This document shows positions 49,052 to 60,357 of a stretch of DNA of 64,000 bases, in pieces. The notes under the pieces are model-generated. The model saw only the letters and a program-made list of their open reading frames with translations, did not search any database and was not told the DNA's origin. The stretch covers positions 1,178,001-1,242,000 of the forward strand of contig WIUZ02000001.1 in assembly GCA_015956445.1 (NCBI GenBank), given 5' to 3'. Every line of letters begins with the position of its first letter. The first letter of the stretch is position 1. A program made the position numbers and the translations under genes. The stretch comes from Thelephora terrestris. Its lineage: Eukaryota; Basidiomycota; Agaricomycetes; Thelephorales; Thelephoraceae.

Positions 49052-52046
49052 TTACTCCTGGCCGAAACCGACAGTTTCCCTGTAGAACCAGTAAGCAAAC
49101 GTATCGAGATATTAAACGGCGATACACGCACTCTACTGCGAGAGTTAGCTTGTGTTCCAACGTGGCATAATCCCTATATGGCGGCAAGTCGATCCTATTG
49201 AAGCATGTGTGACTCTTTGGGAGTTGCGAGGGGTCGCCCGACTTCTCGATAGTGAATCGACGAGGGCCATCAGAGCCTTGCAGGTCTTTGAATCCGTTGA
49301 CAGGAATTCGGGAGGTTCCAGTAGCGAATTGGAGCAGACGGGATTTGCGTTCCGCGGGCCAACTTCGGACGCACTGCCAAAACCATTGAATAACCTCGTC
49401 GGTCATCTCATACCCTCGGTAGTCTGTGAACTTGCTCCAGTCGTCACTAACAGGTGTTAGTATTGGGTGCGAGCTTACAAAAAGAGGGGAAGGTTACTTA
49501 CACGTCTATTTCGGACATGCCGCCGATCAGAAGTTCGAGCTCTCGTTCGTCAAACACGTTAACGAGGTCCTGAGGGATGAGCTCGCTGAAGCCAGCCATG
49601 AATGCCTCGAACTGTTCATTGACGCGTTTGGAAATTCGATATTCCACGATACAGTCCACGTAATCCTTCTTGTTATCCTGAGTTACGGGTATATCGGCTC
49701 CTCCAGGCTTCAAATCGATGGTGACCATTTCACCGAAGCGCTCTTCGGTAGTGGTGAATGTCTCATCAATCACATCTGTAATGTCATTGTCCCTGTAGGG
49801 GGGTCAGGCCAAGAGCACAAGACACCACCGATGGGATTCACGTACAGCATCCACGTTAGGCCACGATGGAGTTCAGCATCTACACTCTCCAAGTCTGCGA
49901 TAACAACCTTCTTCTTCAAAATCATTTTGTAGAATGCGACGATGAAGTAGGCATCCAAGAACCGACGATGGAATATCCCAAGACCGAGACATCTTCCGAT
50001 GAACTTGAAGTAGTTCAAATGCTCTGGGTTGACACCAGAAGCAGGATTGATCTGAAGGGTATAGTTGTCGTGGGCGGAGTACTCGAATAAGCAGTAGAAG
50101 GGATTGAACATTTCGTGAGACAACAAAAAGAAGAATTCTCTGTGATCAGGATTAGTGCGCAATCCAGCAGGCACAGATAAGCGTGATCTACCTTGACAAC
50201 CCGCCGTAATCGAGACCGTCTTCTCCATCGAACTTAATCATCAGTCGTTTCTTGAGATCGTTAGGAGTTTGCCTCATGATTTCCGCGTAACTGTCTTCAA
50301 ATATGTGGTTCCGCCTGACTTTTATCTGACAGTTACCGGGCTGGGTGCGCATGGCAGGTTGGCTCCTGAAGTAGATGAGTTTCCTTCTGAAGTCACGCTT
50401 GTACTGCGGCACATTAGCATCAAGTGACGAGGGCAAACGGGGATCGTCCCATGTAGTCGTCTTGGTGTTATGATCGACGAAATAAACACGGGCAGTTGAG
50501 GTGAGACGCATCTCCCAACCAGATGGTAAGGGGCCGAGCTGTGCCATGGTTTGTGGCTGCAAGGATGTGTTCTGCCCGTTTGGCCCCATGACACGGATCA
50601 CTGTCTGGCGTCGAGGGTCCACCCAGGTCGTGGTCCTCGTATTGTGGTCAACATAGTAAGCTCGTCCCTCGGGGGTATATCGCTCTTCCCATCCGGCCGG
50701 CAGTGGACCAGCTCCGGCAGTAGTGGAGTTGGTGCTCGCCGCAAGAGCCCCGGCAGCAGTATTGACGGTCGCAGACGTGTTCCTAGCGACCTGGGGGGGA
50801 TTTGTGGATTCCAACATGTCATCAGCGAGGACACGACGGTTATGATTGTCGCGCGCAGCGTTTGTTTCACCGCTTTGTGTACTGTTGTTGACCGCTTGGC
50901 TTGTAGAGGGCCTATTCCATGTCGTACTCCTTGTGTTGTGGTCAACATAGTAAGTCCTGCCAAGAGGATCCATCCTACGTTCCCAACCGGAGAGTAGGGG
51001 CCCAAATTGGTCTTCGTGAGGATTAAAGTTTCGTTGGGGTCCCGCAGATTGCGAAGGATTAGTGGTTCCATGGTTTTGGTGGACCAGGTTCGTGGCTTGA
51101 CTGGAATTTGATCCTGATAATGGTCTCGGTTGTGGGTTTGGTTGGTGAGGCTGTGGCTGGAGTTGTACGTCGTGGTGCAATTCGGGGTTGGTCACATGGG
51201 GGACGCTTGGGGACGGCATTTGCATGGTTGGGGTTGTGACGTTGGAAGCATTCGCACTAGTTTGGCGAGACAAGGATGGGTTTCCGCCGCTGCCGCTAGG
51301 GCTGTTGACGGATACGGAGGAGTCGTTCACGTCCATACGCGAGATAGCCTCTGTGATGCCGGGGACTTGAGGAGGCCCAGGGTTGCTAATCGGTTGACTG
51401 ACGTTAGTGGAAAGGTAAACTATAAGCTTTCCATGAACGACGAGATTGTCGTTAGACTTCTTGAGATCCAGGGTAAGCATTTCTGTAATGTGACAGTTGG
51501 ATCATTAGTGTCGCGCATGGGTATGTTGCAAGATGTACCGTGGGTTCCCAGTTCCAAATCGATATATTCTGCAACTCTAATGTTCACAACGCCTAGAAAC
51601 CCTTGGTCACGTTTCTTGAATTTTCGCTGGTCGAAAATCTGAACGGCAATGATGGACGATTCGGTGACATTGCTGGCATATAAGGGGATGTGTGATGAGG
51701 ATGAACGAGTTTGAAGGGTAGTTGAAGGGGCTTACATATCAAAACTCTCGTTCCAATAGGGATTCAAGGTCTTCCTGATGACGCTGCTCGTGTGGGTTTG
51801 CTCTGCGTCCACCGTGATAACTGCAAAAGGGTCTGGAAGACGAAAGACTTCGCGTTTGGACAGGCCATCTGCAGCAACGACTACGGAGGGAGGTGTGAGG
51901 AGCACAGCCTTGGGGGGTAAAAGCGGATGATTGGGCACCTGTGATCCTGAGCGGTTTCCTACAGAGGGCGGAAGTTGAGTGAAAGAGAGGATAAGAAAGA
52001 GACAACGACGAGAAGAGACTTACAACGCATTCTGTGGGGAAGGCAT
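49052..52046 (-). CDS. RSP5: Rsp5/NEDD4-family HECT E3 ubiquitin ligase
   Basis: Rsp5 ubiquitinates membrane transporters, RNA polymerase II and other PY-motif proteins. The start at 52046 gives MPSPQNAL, joined by introns to [20 protein letters not shown] then [20 protein letters not shown], a C2 domain. Three WW domains follow: [40 protein letters not shown] and [20 protein letters not shown], each with the second Trp (TTTWxxP). A Gln/Asn/Ser-rich linker lies between C2 and WW. The HECT domain runs from [18 protein letters not shown] to the catalytic Cys in [13 protein letters not shown]. The last intron leads to ETVGFGQE, the conserved C-terminal end with its aromatic residue near the terminus. 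Architecture and length (about 850 aa) are standard. Confidence 0.96.
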
Positions 52047-52198
52047 CGGACGAGGATGAGGCTGGGGATGAGAAGGACTGTGAAAGGGACCAGCTAGACC
52101 TCACGGAAAACGCCGGCGGTGTCCACAAAAATATCCTATTATTTATTTTCTTTCACAAAAAATAGCACTCTAATATTATACTTCAAGCGTGGCGAGAA

Positions 52199-52888
52199 TT
52201 ATAGTCCGACAACCACAAACGAGCCATCCTTAGCTACAACTTCCCCAAGCATCCGCTTTCCACCACTGAGTCCCAGGAAGTTTTGAACGAGAATATCCGA
52301 TCGTCGACGCTTGAGACCATCGGCCAGATACAGAGGTCGCAGCTCTCCGACCGAAGACGAACCGAGAGTAGGAGATAGGAAGGATGGCGGTCGCGCAGCA
52401 TGGTGGTGGTCTACAAGGGTCACAGAGATGCTAGCCCGCGAGGGGCGCCTTCGCCATTTCAAAGTGTCCATTGGATCGTACTGCGGGGTCTTGTAACGAA
52501 TCAATCCGTCCTCCGCAGAAAAGTCTTGCACGACGATCTTGGGGATAAGTAGAGGACTAACAACCTCTTGTGGATTTGTAACTGGGGGACGTCCGCCAGA
52601 GAAACTGGAATGACGATGAGGGTTGAGAGGGGTATCAAAACCGACGAGGGGTGTTTCTGGAATGACTGGTAGCTTTTCTTTGACTACTGGAGAGGATGAG
52701 GGTCCAGTAGATTCCTTTCCGAGTGGGTCTCGCAGATCCGAAGTAGGCGCAGTCAGAGCCATAAGATTTCCTGAGCAAAGCGCCAGGCTTATGCACAAGT
52801 AGAATAGAGCGAGCGAGCAGGTAAAAAACCCTCGAGCAAGGAAGGCGAGAGGTTTCCGCCACGTATGCGCCAGATCCCAGACGGCCAT
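52199..52888 (-). CDS. Unrecognised 229-aa protein with N-terminal membrane segment
   Basis: This is a single uninterrupted exon. The N-terminus MAVWDLAHTWRKPLAFLARG followed by FFTCSLALFYLCISLALCSG is one strong hydrophobic helix behind a short basic stretch, so a signal anchor or signal peptide. The rest is Pro/Ser-rich: VVKEKLPVIPETPLVGFDTP, LLIPKIVVQDFSAEDGLIRY and a final more ordered part LRPLYLADGLKRRRSDILVQ, then NFLGLSGGKRMLGEVVAKDG. I recognise no family. Ser/Thr-Pro sites and a basic KRRRS suggest regulation by kinases, but that is inference. Its stop is 152 bp from the RSP5 start (tandem). Confidence 0.6.
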   Translation of the reverse strand: MAVWDLAHTWRKPLAFLARGFFTCSLALFYLCISLALCSGNLMALTAPTSDLRDPLGKESTGPSSSPVVKEKLPVIPETPLVGFDTPLNPHRHSSFSGGRPPVTNPQEVVSPLLIPKIVVQDFSAEDGLIRYKTPQYDPMDTLKWRRRPSRASISVTLVDHHHAARPPSFLSPTLGSSSVGELRPLYLADGLKRRRSDILVQNFLGLSGGKRMLGEVVAKDGSFVVVGL

Positions 52889-53771
52889 GGGGGTCGATTT
52901 CAGGGGCTTGGAAAAAAGAGTGTGGTGGAAGATGAACGTATGAACGTTGGGGGCATAGGAGGTGCATGCGGGCCCTTTAATCCTTCCGCAATTTTGATCA
53001 ATCGATTCGGATAGTGCGCAGAGAAGAGGGTGAGGATAGGGATGAGGGTTTTCTATACTGTTACTGGCATCGCAATCGAGGTCAAGAGTGCAGGAATACT
53101 ATAAGCATGTCGCACAAGGCAGTAGATCAAGACAGATAGAAATGTCCAAAAGAGAAACGAGGGATTCTGGACACATTGCACTCTATGCAACCGACCTTCC
53201 GGCACGTCCCTCAATAAAAACAGCGAAGTAAAAACAAAGGAAACGAGAATAGAGTGGACAGGAGAAGGCCGTTTCCGGAGAGAAGGATAACGAGGAAACG
53301 AGGAACGATGGGGAGATGGAGTGAGATGATACGCATATATGGAAACAGATGCAGGATGAAATTGGAGTACAACAGTCGTCTACGTCAAGTTAAGTCGAGG
53401 GGAATGAACGATTTGCCAGCAGCTGTTTAGCAAGCTGATCACCAGGACGAAGGGCTGCTCGCGGACGCTATATATATAAACACCCTTGGGGAAAGGACGT
53501 GGGAAAGAGTAAACACTGAGCGTTGTAAGGGAGCGTGGGACAGTCAGATGCAAGCGGGTGACGTGAGAGCCATGGCGGAAATTGCTCAACGAATTTCCAG
53601 GTCATCGGTCAGAGGGGTAATGGAACAACATTGGAGTTTTGGGAAACAATTATCGTGGTTGAAACTTCTGTCGTTAACGACAACACAGCAGTTGGAGAGA
53701 GGGTAGGTTTAGATGGTATCGTGTCCTCGGAGTGTCGCGGGAGACCTGAGCACACACCAGTGTGTTTTCAT
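52889..53771. other. Intergenic region without a clear gene; TATA-like run at 53469-53480
   Basis: This stretch of 883 bp lies between the 229-aa gene's start and the Cdc25 stop (both minus), so it holds a promoter and a 3' end. TATATATATAAA at 53469-53480 could be a TATA box on either strand. The only open frame near it (about 53548-53700, 50 codons) resembles nothing known. Purine-rich stretches at about 53130-53330 are of unknown meaning. Confidence 0.45.
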
Positions 53772-56110
53772 CTAACGATCCAGGTGCATGGGTCCGTATG
53801 TCTCGGCCCTGATCAACGGCATACGTCCAATTTTCTTGCCCTTGAACATCATACTAGACCCAGAGACTCGATTTGGGGGTGGGCAAGGGCTATCACCAAT
53901 GTCGGTCTCTTCATCTTCGCTATGGGCAGTGGTATTTCCATCTTCGTTCAGCGTCGCTAAACCGGGATTGCCGCCACGACGTGTGCGGGCCGCAGTCGCT
54001 GCGGCGAATAACGGGTGTTTAGTGGGTCCATTTGAAGGTGCGGTGTTGCGCTTTTGTTGCGCGGCCAATGTCATTTTCACGCAACCTGAAAGGTTGTCAC
54101 CGTAAGCGTAGCTCTTTGTGCGTCCAAACTTTGCCTTGCGGAATTGATCTAAATCCTCCCGTCTCGAGGTCGCGTGATTAGGATCATCCATCTGGACATA
54201 GCCATGAGGAGGATCACAGCGATGAGCGTTGTCCTTGAAATAACCGGAGTAGCCGCCTTCCAAGATGTAGACTTCGGGATAATGTACTTTGGGGTACACG
54301 TGGTTATTCATTGCCCTGTCTTTAGAGCGCAGGTGTTTGGCACTAGTTAAAAATTAGAACGGAATGATTTGACGCGTACGTGAAACATACAAGGTGGGGG
54401 CTCGCTTAGCGCTAAATTCGCAGTGGAAAACGAGAACGGTCTTTCCGCAAGCATCTCCGCTGGTAGATGGCTTAGGCTTGAGAGCGTTGGTACCCAGGAG
54501 AAACTCTTCAACTGCGGTGGTTGTATTGATGTTGAGGGCACCGGGGATGTGCCCACCATTGTACTCGTAATCAAACCGACAGTCAATGATGTGATACGAG
54601 GTGAGCTTGCTATCATACACTCCGTCCAGGAGGTTATTTAACTGATGACAAAATTCAGTGGTAGTACGGAACGGGAGAGTGGAGGTAAATCATACAGTTT
54701 CCTGGCTGATTCTCATGAGCCCATCCTCTTTGACTCGGTCGCAGGGTAAGATCTTTCCGTGGGCCTCATTGTCACCGAATCCTGGAGCAAGCCATCTAGA
54801 TCTAGGACTAGGCTCGCTGAGGTTGCGCGGGCTTTCTGACTGCCTAGAGGGCGTGCGACGGGGGACGGGACTGGGGCGAAGATTGTCGGAACCATCACAT
54901 CTTCTCAGTGTCTTGTTCTGTTGACGTTTCATATATGCCTGAGCTGGTGAAGCTTCGACGGAATCGAAACTTTCTTCATCAATAGGTGAAGAGGGAATAT
55001 CAACAACATTAGGTGGGAGCATTGCGGAAAAGGCGCGGCGAGGAGGGAGAAGAGAATCTGTCCCCTCTAGATTTGGGTATGCAGACTTGGTTTGGGAGAC
55101 AACGCTGACGGGCCCGATTGCGGAGAGGACGGGCCGTCTTGGACGCTTGCTGGAAGGATTACCCAGACTGTCGAGACCTGGCTTGATGTTTCTGTTTGTG
55201 ACGCCAGCGCTGACGATCCGTTCCAGCTTGAAGACGGTGGGTGAAGACGGAGGGGGTGAAGATAACCTTTCAATGCGAGAACGTGCAACGGATTCTGGGG
55301 AGTGAGAGCGCCGCTTTCCCGCAAATTCTGGGACGGGTGGAGAAGTGGTTGTGGCCGAACGAGGAGGAGATTGAGCGTTGTAGAACAGCGCGTTAAAATT
55401 GGTGATAGTGGGAGCAGCAGAAGTAGGGGGGGATGCGTCCCAATCCTTTACAGATATGCTGATCTCTTGGGGGTTGGTATTGTAGGATGAATCGACATCC
55501 ATGGGGTCACTGTGATCCTGCGCCTGGAACAAACGAGTCAAATCAGGACGGTTTGTACAAGGAAAAGACAAACCATCTGGGAGGACTCAACGGCGTCGAG
55601 AGGTCGCTCTGGACGGGAAGGGGCCATCCACTCGAAAGGGAGAGCAGCTCGCTGGAGTTTCTTTCCAGAGGTGGTACCTGATCCAGTTCCAGAATCGATG
55701 GAAGGTGGCTGAGGGTTCTCGTTACTGACATCGCGTCCAAAGAGGCGAGCTGAGCTCGTAAACGCGCGGGGTCTTGGTGTAAACTTTGAGGACGCGACAC
55801 GAGTTGACGGGGCGGGGGAGATATCCATCGGAACGGGTGATGCGACGTGATTGTCGCGGTCTTCGGTGGTGGTAGGATTTAAGGACATGTTGGAGGCGAA
55901 AGAGAGCCCAAGGTCATCAGAGATGTCATCAAAGCTGTCATTGGGGACGGGACTGGATGCCTTTCTCGAGGGAAGGCTTGGGACCTGGAGGAAACGGCTC
56001 GCGGTGTGGGATGGAAAGAGGGAGGGCATCGCACTGGGTGGAAGGTAGAATGGCTGGTCGCTCTTCTGTTGTCTGCTGGGTCGTTGTTGAACTGGAGGGA
56101 TGGGTCGCAT
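53772..56110 (-). CDS. CDC25: Cdc25-family mitotic inducer phosphatase
   Basis: Cdc25 dephosphorylates Cdk1 to start mitosis. The N-terminal regulatory half (MRPIPPVQQRPSRQQKSDQP, then many SP/TP sites such as SPVPMDISPAPSTR) is disordered. An intron at about 55525-55580 joins SSQM to AQDHSDPMDVDSS. The catalytic rhodanese-like domain starts after GLMRISQET: LLDGVYDSKLTSYHIIDCRF, DYEYNGGHIPGALNINTTTA and the active loop HCEFSAKRAPTLAKHLRSKD (HCx5R). Then YPEVYILEGGYSGYFKDNAH, CDPPHGYVQMDDPNH and a C-terminal tail. The HCEF(S/x)xxR signature confirms Cdc25. The start is taken at 56110; an in-frame Met also exists at 56218. Confidence 0.92.
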
Positions 56111-56904
56111 GTCGGTGCAAGGGAGGGAATGTACAAGGGAGAGGGAATGGAGGTTCAAGTTGAAGAATGAACCAGAGATCAACGTGACATCCGGTGGACG
56201 GCTAAGGAGTGAATACACGTACCGATAATTACAGTGTCGCCCTGGAAAATGGGAAAAACGTGATGGGTTCGCTCGCCCTGGGAGAGGTTGATCAATACCT
56301 GCCGGATCAGATTATAGCCCAGAGTGGAGAAACAATGGGAAAAGGGTGCATGGCCTCGCAGGTCACTTGACTTCTTCTCCAAATGGCGAGGGGAAATTGG
56401 CCTTATTCGGGCCAGGGAGAAAACCGACAGGCCGGCATCGCCGCCCATGCCGCCCATGCTTTGACTTTGTCCGAATTGAAATACTTACTGGTGGTGGCAG
56501 AAAGAATGTGGTTACGGAGGAGGCCGTTCCTGGAGGGGCCAAAGGGCAGTCACGGTCAGTGTGGGTTGAAAAGGCGGGGTTTGGCGAAAGAAGAAGTGGA
56601 CGATGTCGATGATGACACGGTGTTCGCGATTGGCAAGACGAAGGAGAGGAAGAAAAGGACAAACAGTCGGATGTGTTGGGGTGTGGGTCCACAGGAGCCA
56701 AGGAGATAAAACTCACAGAAAACAAGAATCGTTCTTTACTCGCTAGAATGAAGAGAAAAGGGTGGCGCAACGCGATGAAGACGAGGGAGGGAATTGCTTC
56801 CAGACGAGAAACTACAACTTTGTCGAATGGGTTGTGAGCAAGTTCAAGTTGAGACCGCCACCACCGCGATATTCAACACGTGCTTGGTTCGTTTTGCACG
56901 TGAT
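56111..56904. other. Long upstream region of Cdc25
   Basis: This 794-bp gap, between the Cdc25 start and the TRAPPC13 stop (both minus), is unusually long for this compact locus. It probably contains the Cdc25 promoter and a long 5' leader, fitting a tightly cell-cycle-controlled gene. Open frames here on both strands show no family similarity. Confidence 0.5.
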
Positions 56905-58918
56905 CTATTTGACCCACATCTCTCCGATAACATTCCACTCTTTCACAACAGACGCAACCGCTCCTTCCCCAACTATAAGCACCCGGAGCCCCCCCACGGT
57001 ACAGAACCCTTTTTTGAATGCAAAATATTCCAGCTTGAACTCCCGGGATACTGTCTCTCCTCCCTCATTCTCCATCTCCAATGGGAATGCACTGGCACCT
57101 GCCGGCGATGCTCCTCTCTTCTTCGCGACCTCCTCGGTTAACGCGAATGGTGACGGCAAAGCTATTGCTTCGTTCTCGCCTCCTCCCTCGTTCTCAGCTT
57201 CATCCTTGTACATCACCCGAGGTGATACGACCAGCAACCTCTGAGCAAGGCTTTCCGAAAACGAAAAGTGGCCCCGGGGAGGGGTCCCAGTCGGAGATGG
57301 TGTGCTCTGACCGGAGCCCAGAGCAATCGAATCTCGCCGCCGAGTTACATCCTGGTATTGGGGCGGCCCGACTACTGTCGTCCGTATTGGAAATAGGTGC
57401 TGGATGACGAATGATACGTTCCTTCCGACCTCCTCCTGAACTGGAGCTGATACCGTCAACCGACAAGTCAGCTGAAATAGTTTATCGACCGCGATGCTCC
57501 CGCGAGGGAAATCGACCACCACCAAATCCACCGATGCACTTGGTATCATCGGCAGCGCCATCGCAGGTGTCGGGGGCGACATCGGCATCGTGCCCGCGCG
57601 GGATACCCTTGGGGCAAATGGGGCAGGCGACTGGGTCCTGCCCGATACGGGCGGTGTCTGTGGCCTGTATGAGGGTTGCGGAGAGCGAGACCTTGGTGGC
57701 GTGTTGCTTCCCCCCACCGATCCGCTCTTCTGCATATGTAATGGCAGAGCCGGCGCCGGAGTGGTCGAAGCCATCAACGGTATTCGTCGAGATAGCATCT
57801 AGAATGGAATTAATTCACTTTCATCTCGACCGACCCTTCCACCTACCGAAGTCAGCAGTCTTCCCGGCTCCCCGAATGATGATCTCCAGGCAATATCCAA
57901 CCGACCGAGAGGGACCACACTTCCGGGAGCGTACATAGTAGGAAGATCAAGCAATACCTTTGGCGCAAGAATGTAGATGTACTGTCGCATATCTTGCGGC
58001 TGCATCAAAGCATCGTCGCCCACAAATAATCCATCATGTGAATCGCCTGTGCCCGTATTGATGTCCTCGACATCCCATCCATCGGCACACTCGAATCCGA
58101 TTCTTTGGAACCATAATGCATCCTGAGTCAGATTTTGGATATGAACCTCCAGAAAAACCTTCTCTCTTTCGCTTCTGGATAATAGTGCTGAAGGCGATCT
58201 CGGAAGGTGTACCTTTGTCTTGACTGACAGTGGATTTGTTACCTTACAACTAGCCCGTTAATATACCAAGATCATCATATCCACCAGTTGACTTACTGCA
58301 AATTTGTAAAACTTTCTGAATAGTTGCATCGACGGATCCTTCTCGTTTTCCTCCGTCCGAACTGGACGGCGTGCCCCAGGTGATAACTTGTACTGCACCG
58401 TACATGCCAGTACGTGTTGTCCCAGCTCTTTGATTTCGTGGTGTACGATTGATTCCAGTGTGTCTCCCCCTTTGAGAACTCCGTTGGAACCAGCGGTAAG
58501 TTCCGCAAGTAATACCTTGGTAGTTGCTGTCTGGATTTCCACCGTTAACCGAACGCCAGGAATATCTTCGTCTGCTTCATTGCTCACAGCCAGACAGCTC
58601 GAAAATGTCTCTCCGAGTTGGATGGCACCGAAGGAGGATGGAAGCGTCAACATATCCGAAGCATTTGTGAGATCCCTGAGGCTTTTGGGATGAACAGGGA
58701 GGGGATCTTTCCCTTGTAAGGAAACAACGGCTGCGGTAGAGCGTGCAGAAAATGACGGAGAACTGGAGTAGAACGGCTCCCAAGCACTGGCGAGAGTAGG
58801 TCGCTGTGTTACCAAGCGGCTGACCTGATCAACCGACTGAGACAAAAACCGGGAGTAATCTACTCACAGAGACCCGCATGACTTTCAGGGCGAGTAAGTG
58901 CTGTCCTGTTCCCTCCAT
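56905..58918 (-). CDS. TRAPPC13/Trs65-like TRAPP complex subunit (DUF974)
   Basis: TRAPPC13 is part of a TRAPP tethering complex acting on Rab GTPases at the Golgi. The start [17 protein letters not shown] leads by an intron to [20 protein letters not shown] and [20 protein letters not shown], then [20 protein letters not shown] and [20 protein letters not shown], the DUF974 signature. After another intron, [32 protein letters not shown] and [21 protein letters not shown] Pro/Ser-rich insert (about 57600-57780) precedes [20 protein letters not shown] and a C-terminal beta domain ending [14 protein letters not shown]. The order of blocks fits the family throughout. Confidence 0.9.
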
Positions 58919-58983
58919 GGTGGCTGGGTAGATCCAAAAAGGTCATCGGCTTATCTTCGATCATTCGCACCTTCTTTTCAGCC
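58919..58983. promoter_or_regulatory. 65-bp divergent gap, TRAPPC13 / PP2A-family phosphatase
   Basis: Only 65 bp lie between the outward-facing start codons. The gap is T/C-rich next to the plus-strand ATG. Shared or overlapping promoters are implied. Confidence 0.5.
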
Positions 58984-60242
58984 ATGGCTCGCTATGACCC
59001 TGACAAATGGATTCAACAACTCATGCAATGTCAACATCTCTCCGAACCTGATATTAAGTTGCTTTGCAACAAAGTTCGGAATATCCTGATGGAGGAATCG
59101 AACATTCAGCCCGTATCGAGTCCAGTCACCATCTGTGGCGACATTCACGGTCAATTCTGGGATCTACTCCAACTTCTGAGAGAGGGGGGAAACGTTCCGC
59201 ACACAAGCTATATTTTTATGGGAAGTGCGTGTCTCTTCGAATCCCAGCGGCAGTCCGGAAAGGATAATGTTTGCTCGCCACTCTAGGGTGATTTTGTTGA
59301 CAGGGGACATTACAGTCTAGAAACGGTATCGTTGCTGTTTTCCCTCAAGGCAAGGTTCGCGAAAAGTCAGTCAAAGTGCTCTTACGCTCACCAGGAAGCC
59401 AGATATCCAGACAGAGTGACCCTTCTAAGAGGAAACCACGAAAGTAGGCAAATCACCCAGGTGTATGGTTTCTATGGTTCGTTGTGATTTGTAGTACACA
59501 AATCGCATCATAACGCATTACTAGACGAATGTCAGCAGAAATATGGAAGCCCAGCCGTCTGGAAGGCCTGTTGCGGTGTATTCGATTACCTGAACCTGGC
59601 AGCGGTGGGTGGGACGAAGCACGCCAGCTACCATCCTTAAACCCTAATAAAATGTTCAAGATAATCGACGGGGAAACTCTCTGCGTGCACGGCGGGCTGT
59701 CTCCTGACATACGAACTCTGGACCAAATCCGCCTTCTTTCCCGGGCACAGGAGATCCCCCACGAGGGGGGTTTCTGTGGTAAGGATCGCTTTCGACGCGC
59801 CTGTGATCTGACGTTGACATTCTTACAGACCTCATGTGGTCAGACCCAGACGAGATTGAGAATTGGGCAGTAAGTCCGCGCGGGGCGGGTTGGCTCTTCG
59901 GCGGGCGCGTCACCCAAGAGTTCAATCACTTCAATTCCTTGAAGCTTATCGCTAGAGCGCATCAACTTGTGCAAGAAGGGTATAAATTCATGTTTGACAA
60001 GCAGCTCGTGACAGTCTGGTCCGCGCCGAACTACTGCTACCGGTGTGGAAACCTGGCTTCGATCCTGAAGATTTGTGAGGACGGTCGTCACGAGTTCAAG
60101 GTCTATGATGCCGCGCCTGAGAATGAGCGGGACAAGGGGATGCAACGAACGAAGCGGACGGTAAGCCAAATTGTAGCCTTCGAAGCCCACGCACTGAACC
60201 TACGGTCTTGTCGTCTAGGGAAACATGCCATACTTTGTGTAG
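58984..60242 (+). CDS. PP2A-family Ser/Thr protein phosphatase catalytic subunit (PP4/PP6-like)
   Basis: This is a metal-dependent phosphatase catalytic subunit of the PP2A/PP4/PP6 group. The start [20 protein letters not shown] leads to [20 protein letters not shown] (GDxHG), then [20 protein letters not shown] (GDxVDRG), [19 protein letters not shown] (RGNHE), [17 protein letters not shown] and [51 protein letters not shown] and [18 protein letters not shown] follow. The C-terminus is MPYFV, close to the PYFL/DYFL ends that bind regulatory subunits. Introns at 59474-59529, 59605-59659, 59780-59827 and one at 60161-60219 are canonical. The first intron should begin after Met at 59220, but the sequence there is GGAAGT, not GT. 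All metal ligands are present. Confidence 0.9.
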
Positions 60243-60357
60243 CTCATCATGCATCAAGCTTCAAGTTCCATTAATTTTCGGTACCTACTTGTACATGAGC
60301 GAAATTATTTAGCCTCACAAGCGACCAGTGTGTTGCGGTCACGTGTTGTCCATCTTC

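Noticed and set aside
48873-49406. Single 177-codon minus frame as a separate gene
   Set aside because: Its N-terminal part is the last long RSP5 exon; the rest is intron plus 3' sequence read through.
55302-55712. Plus-strand frames opposite Cdc25
   Set aside because: They are shadows of the Ser/Pro-rich regulatory region; no domain and no conserved start.
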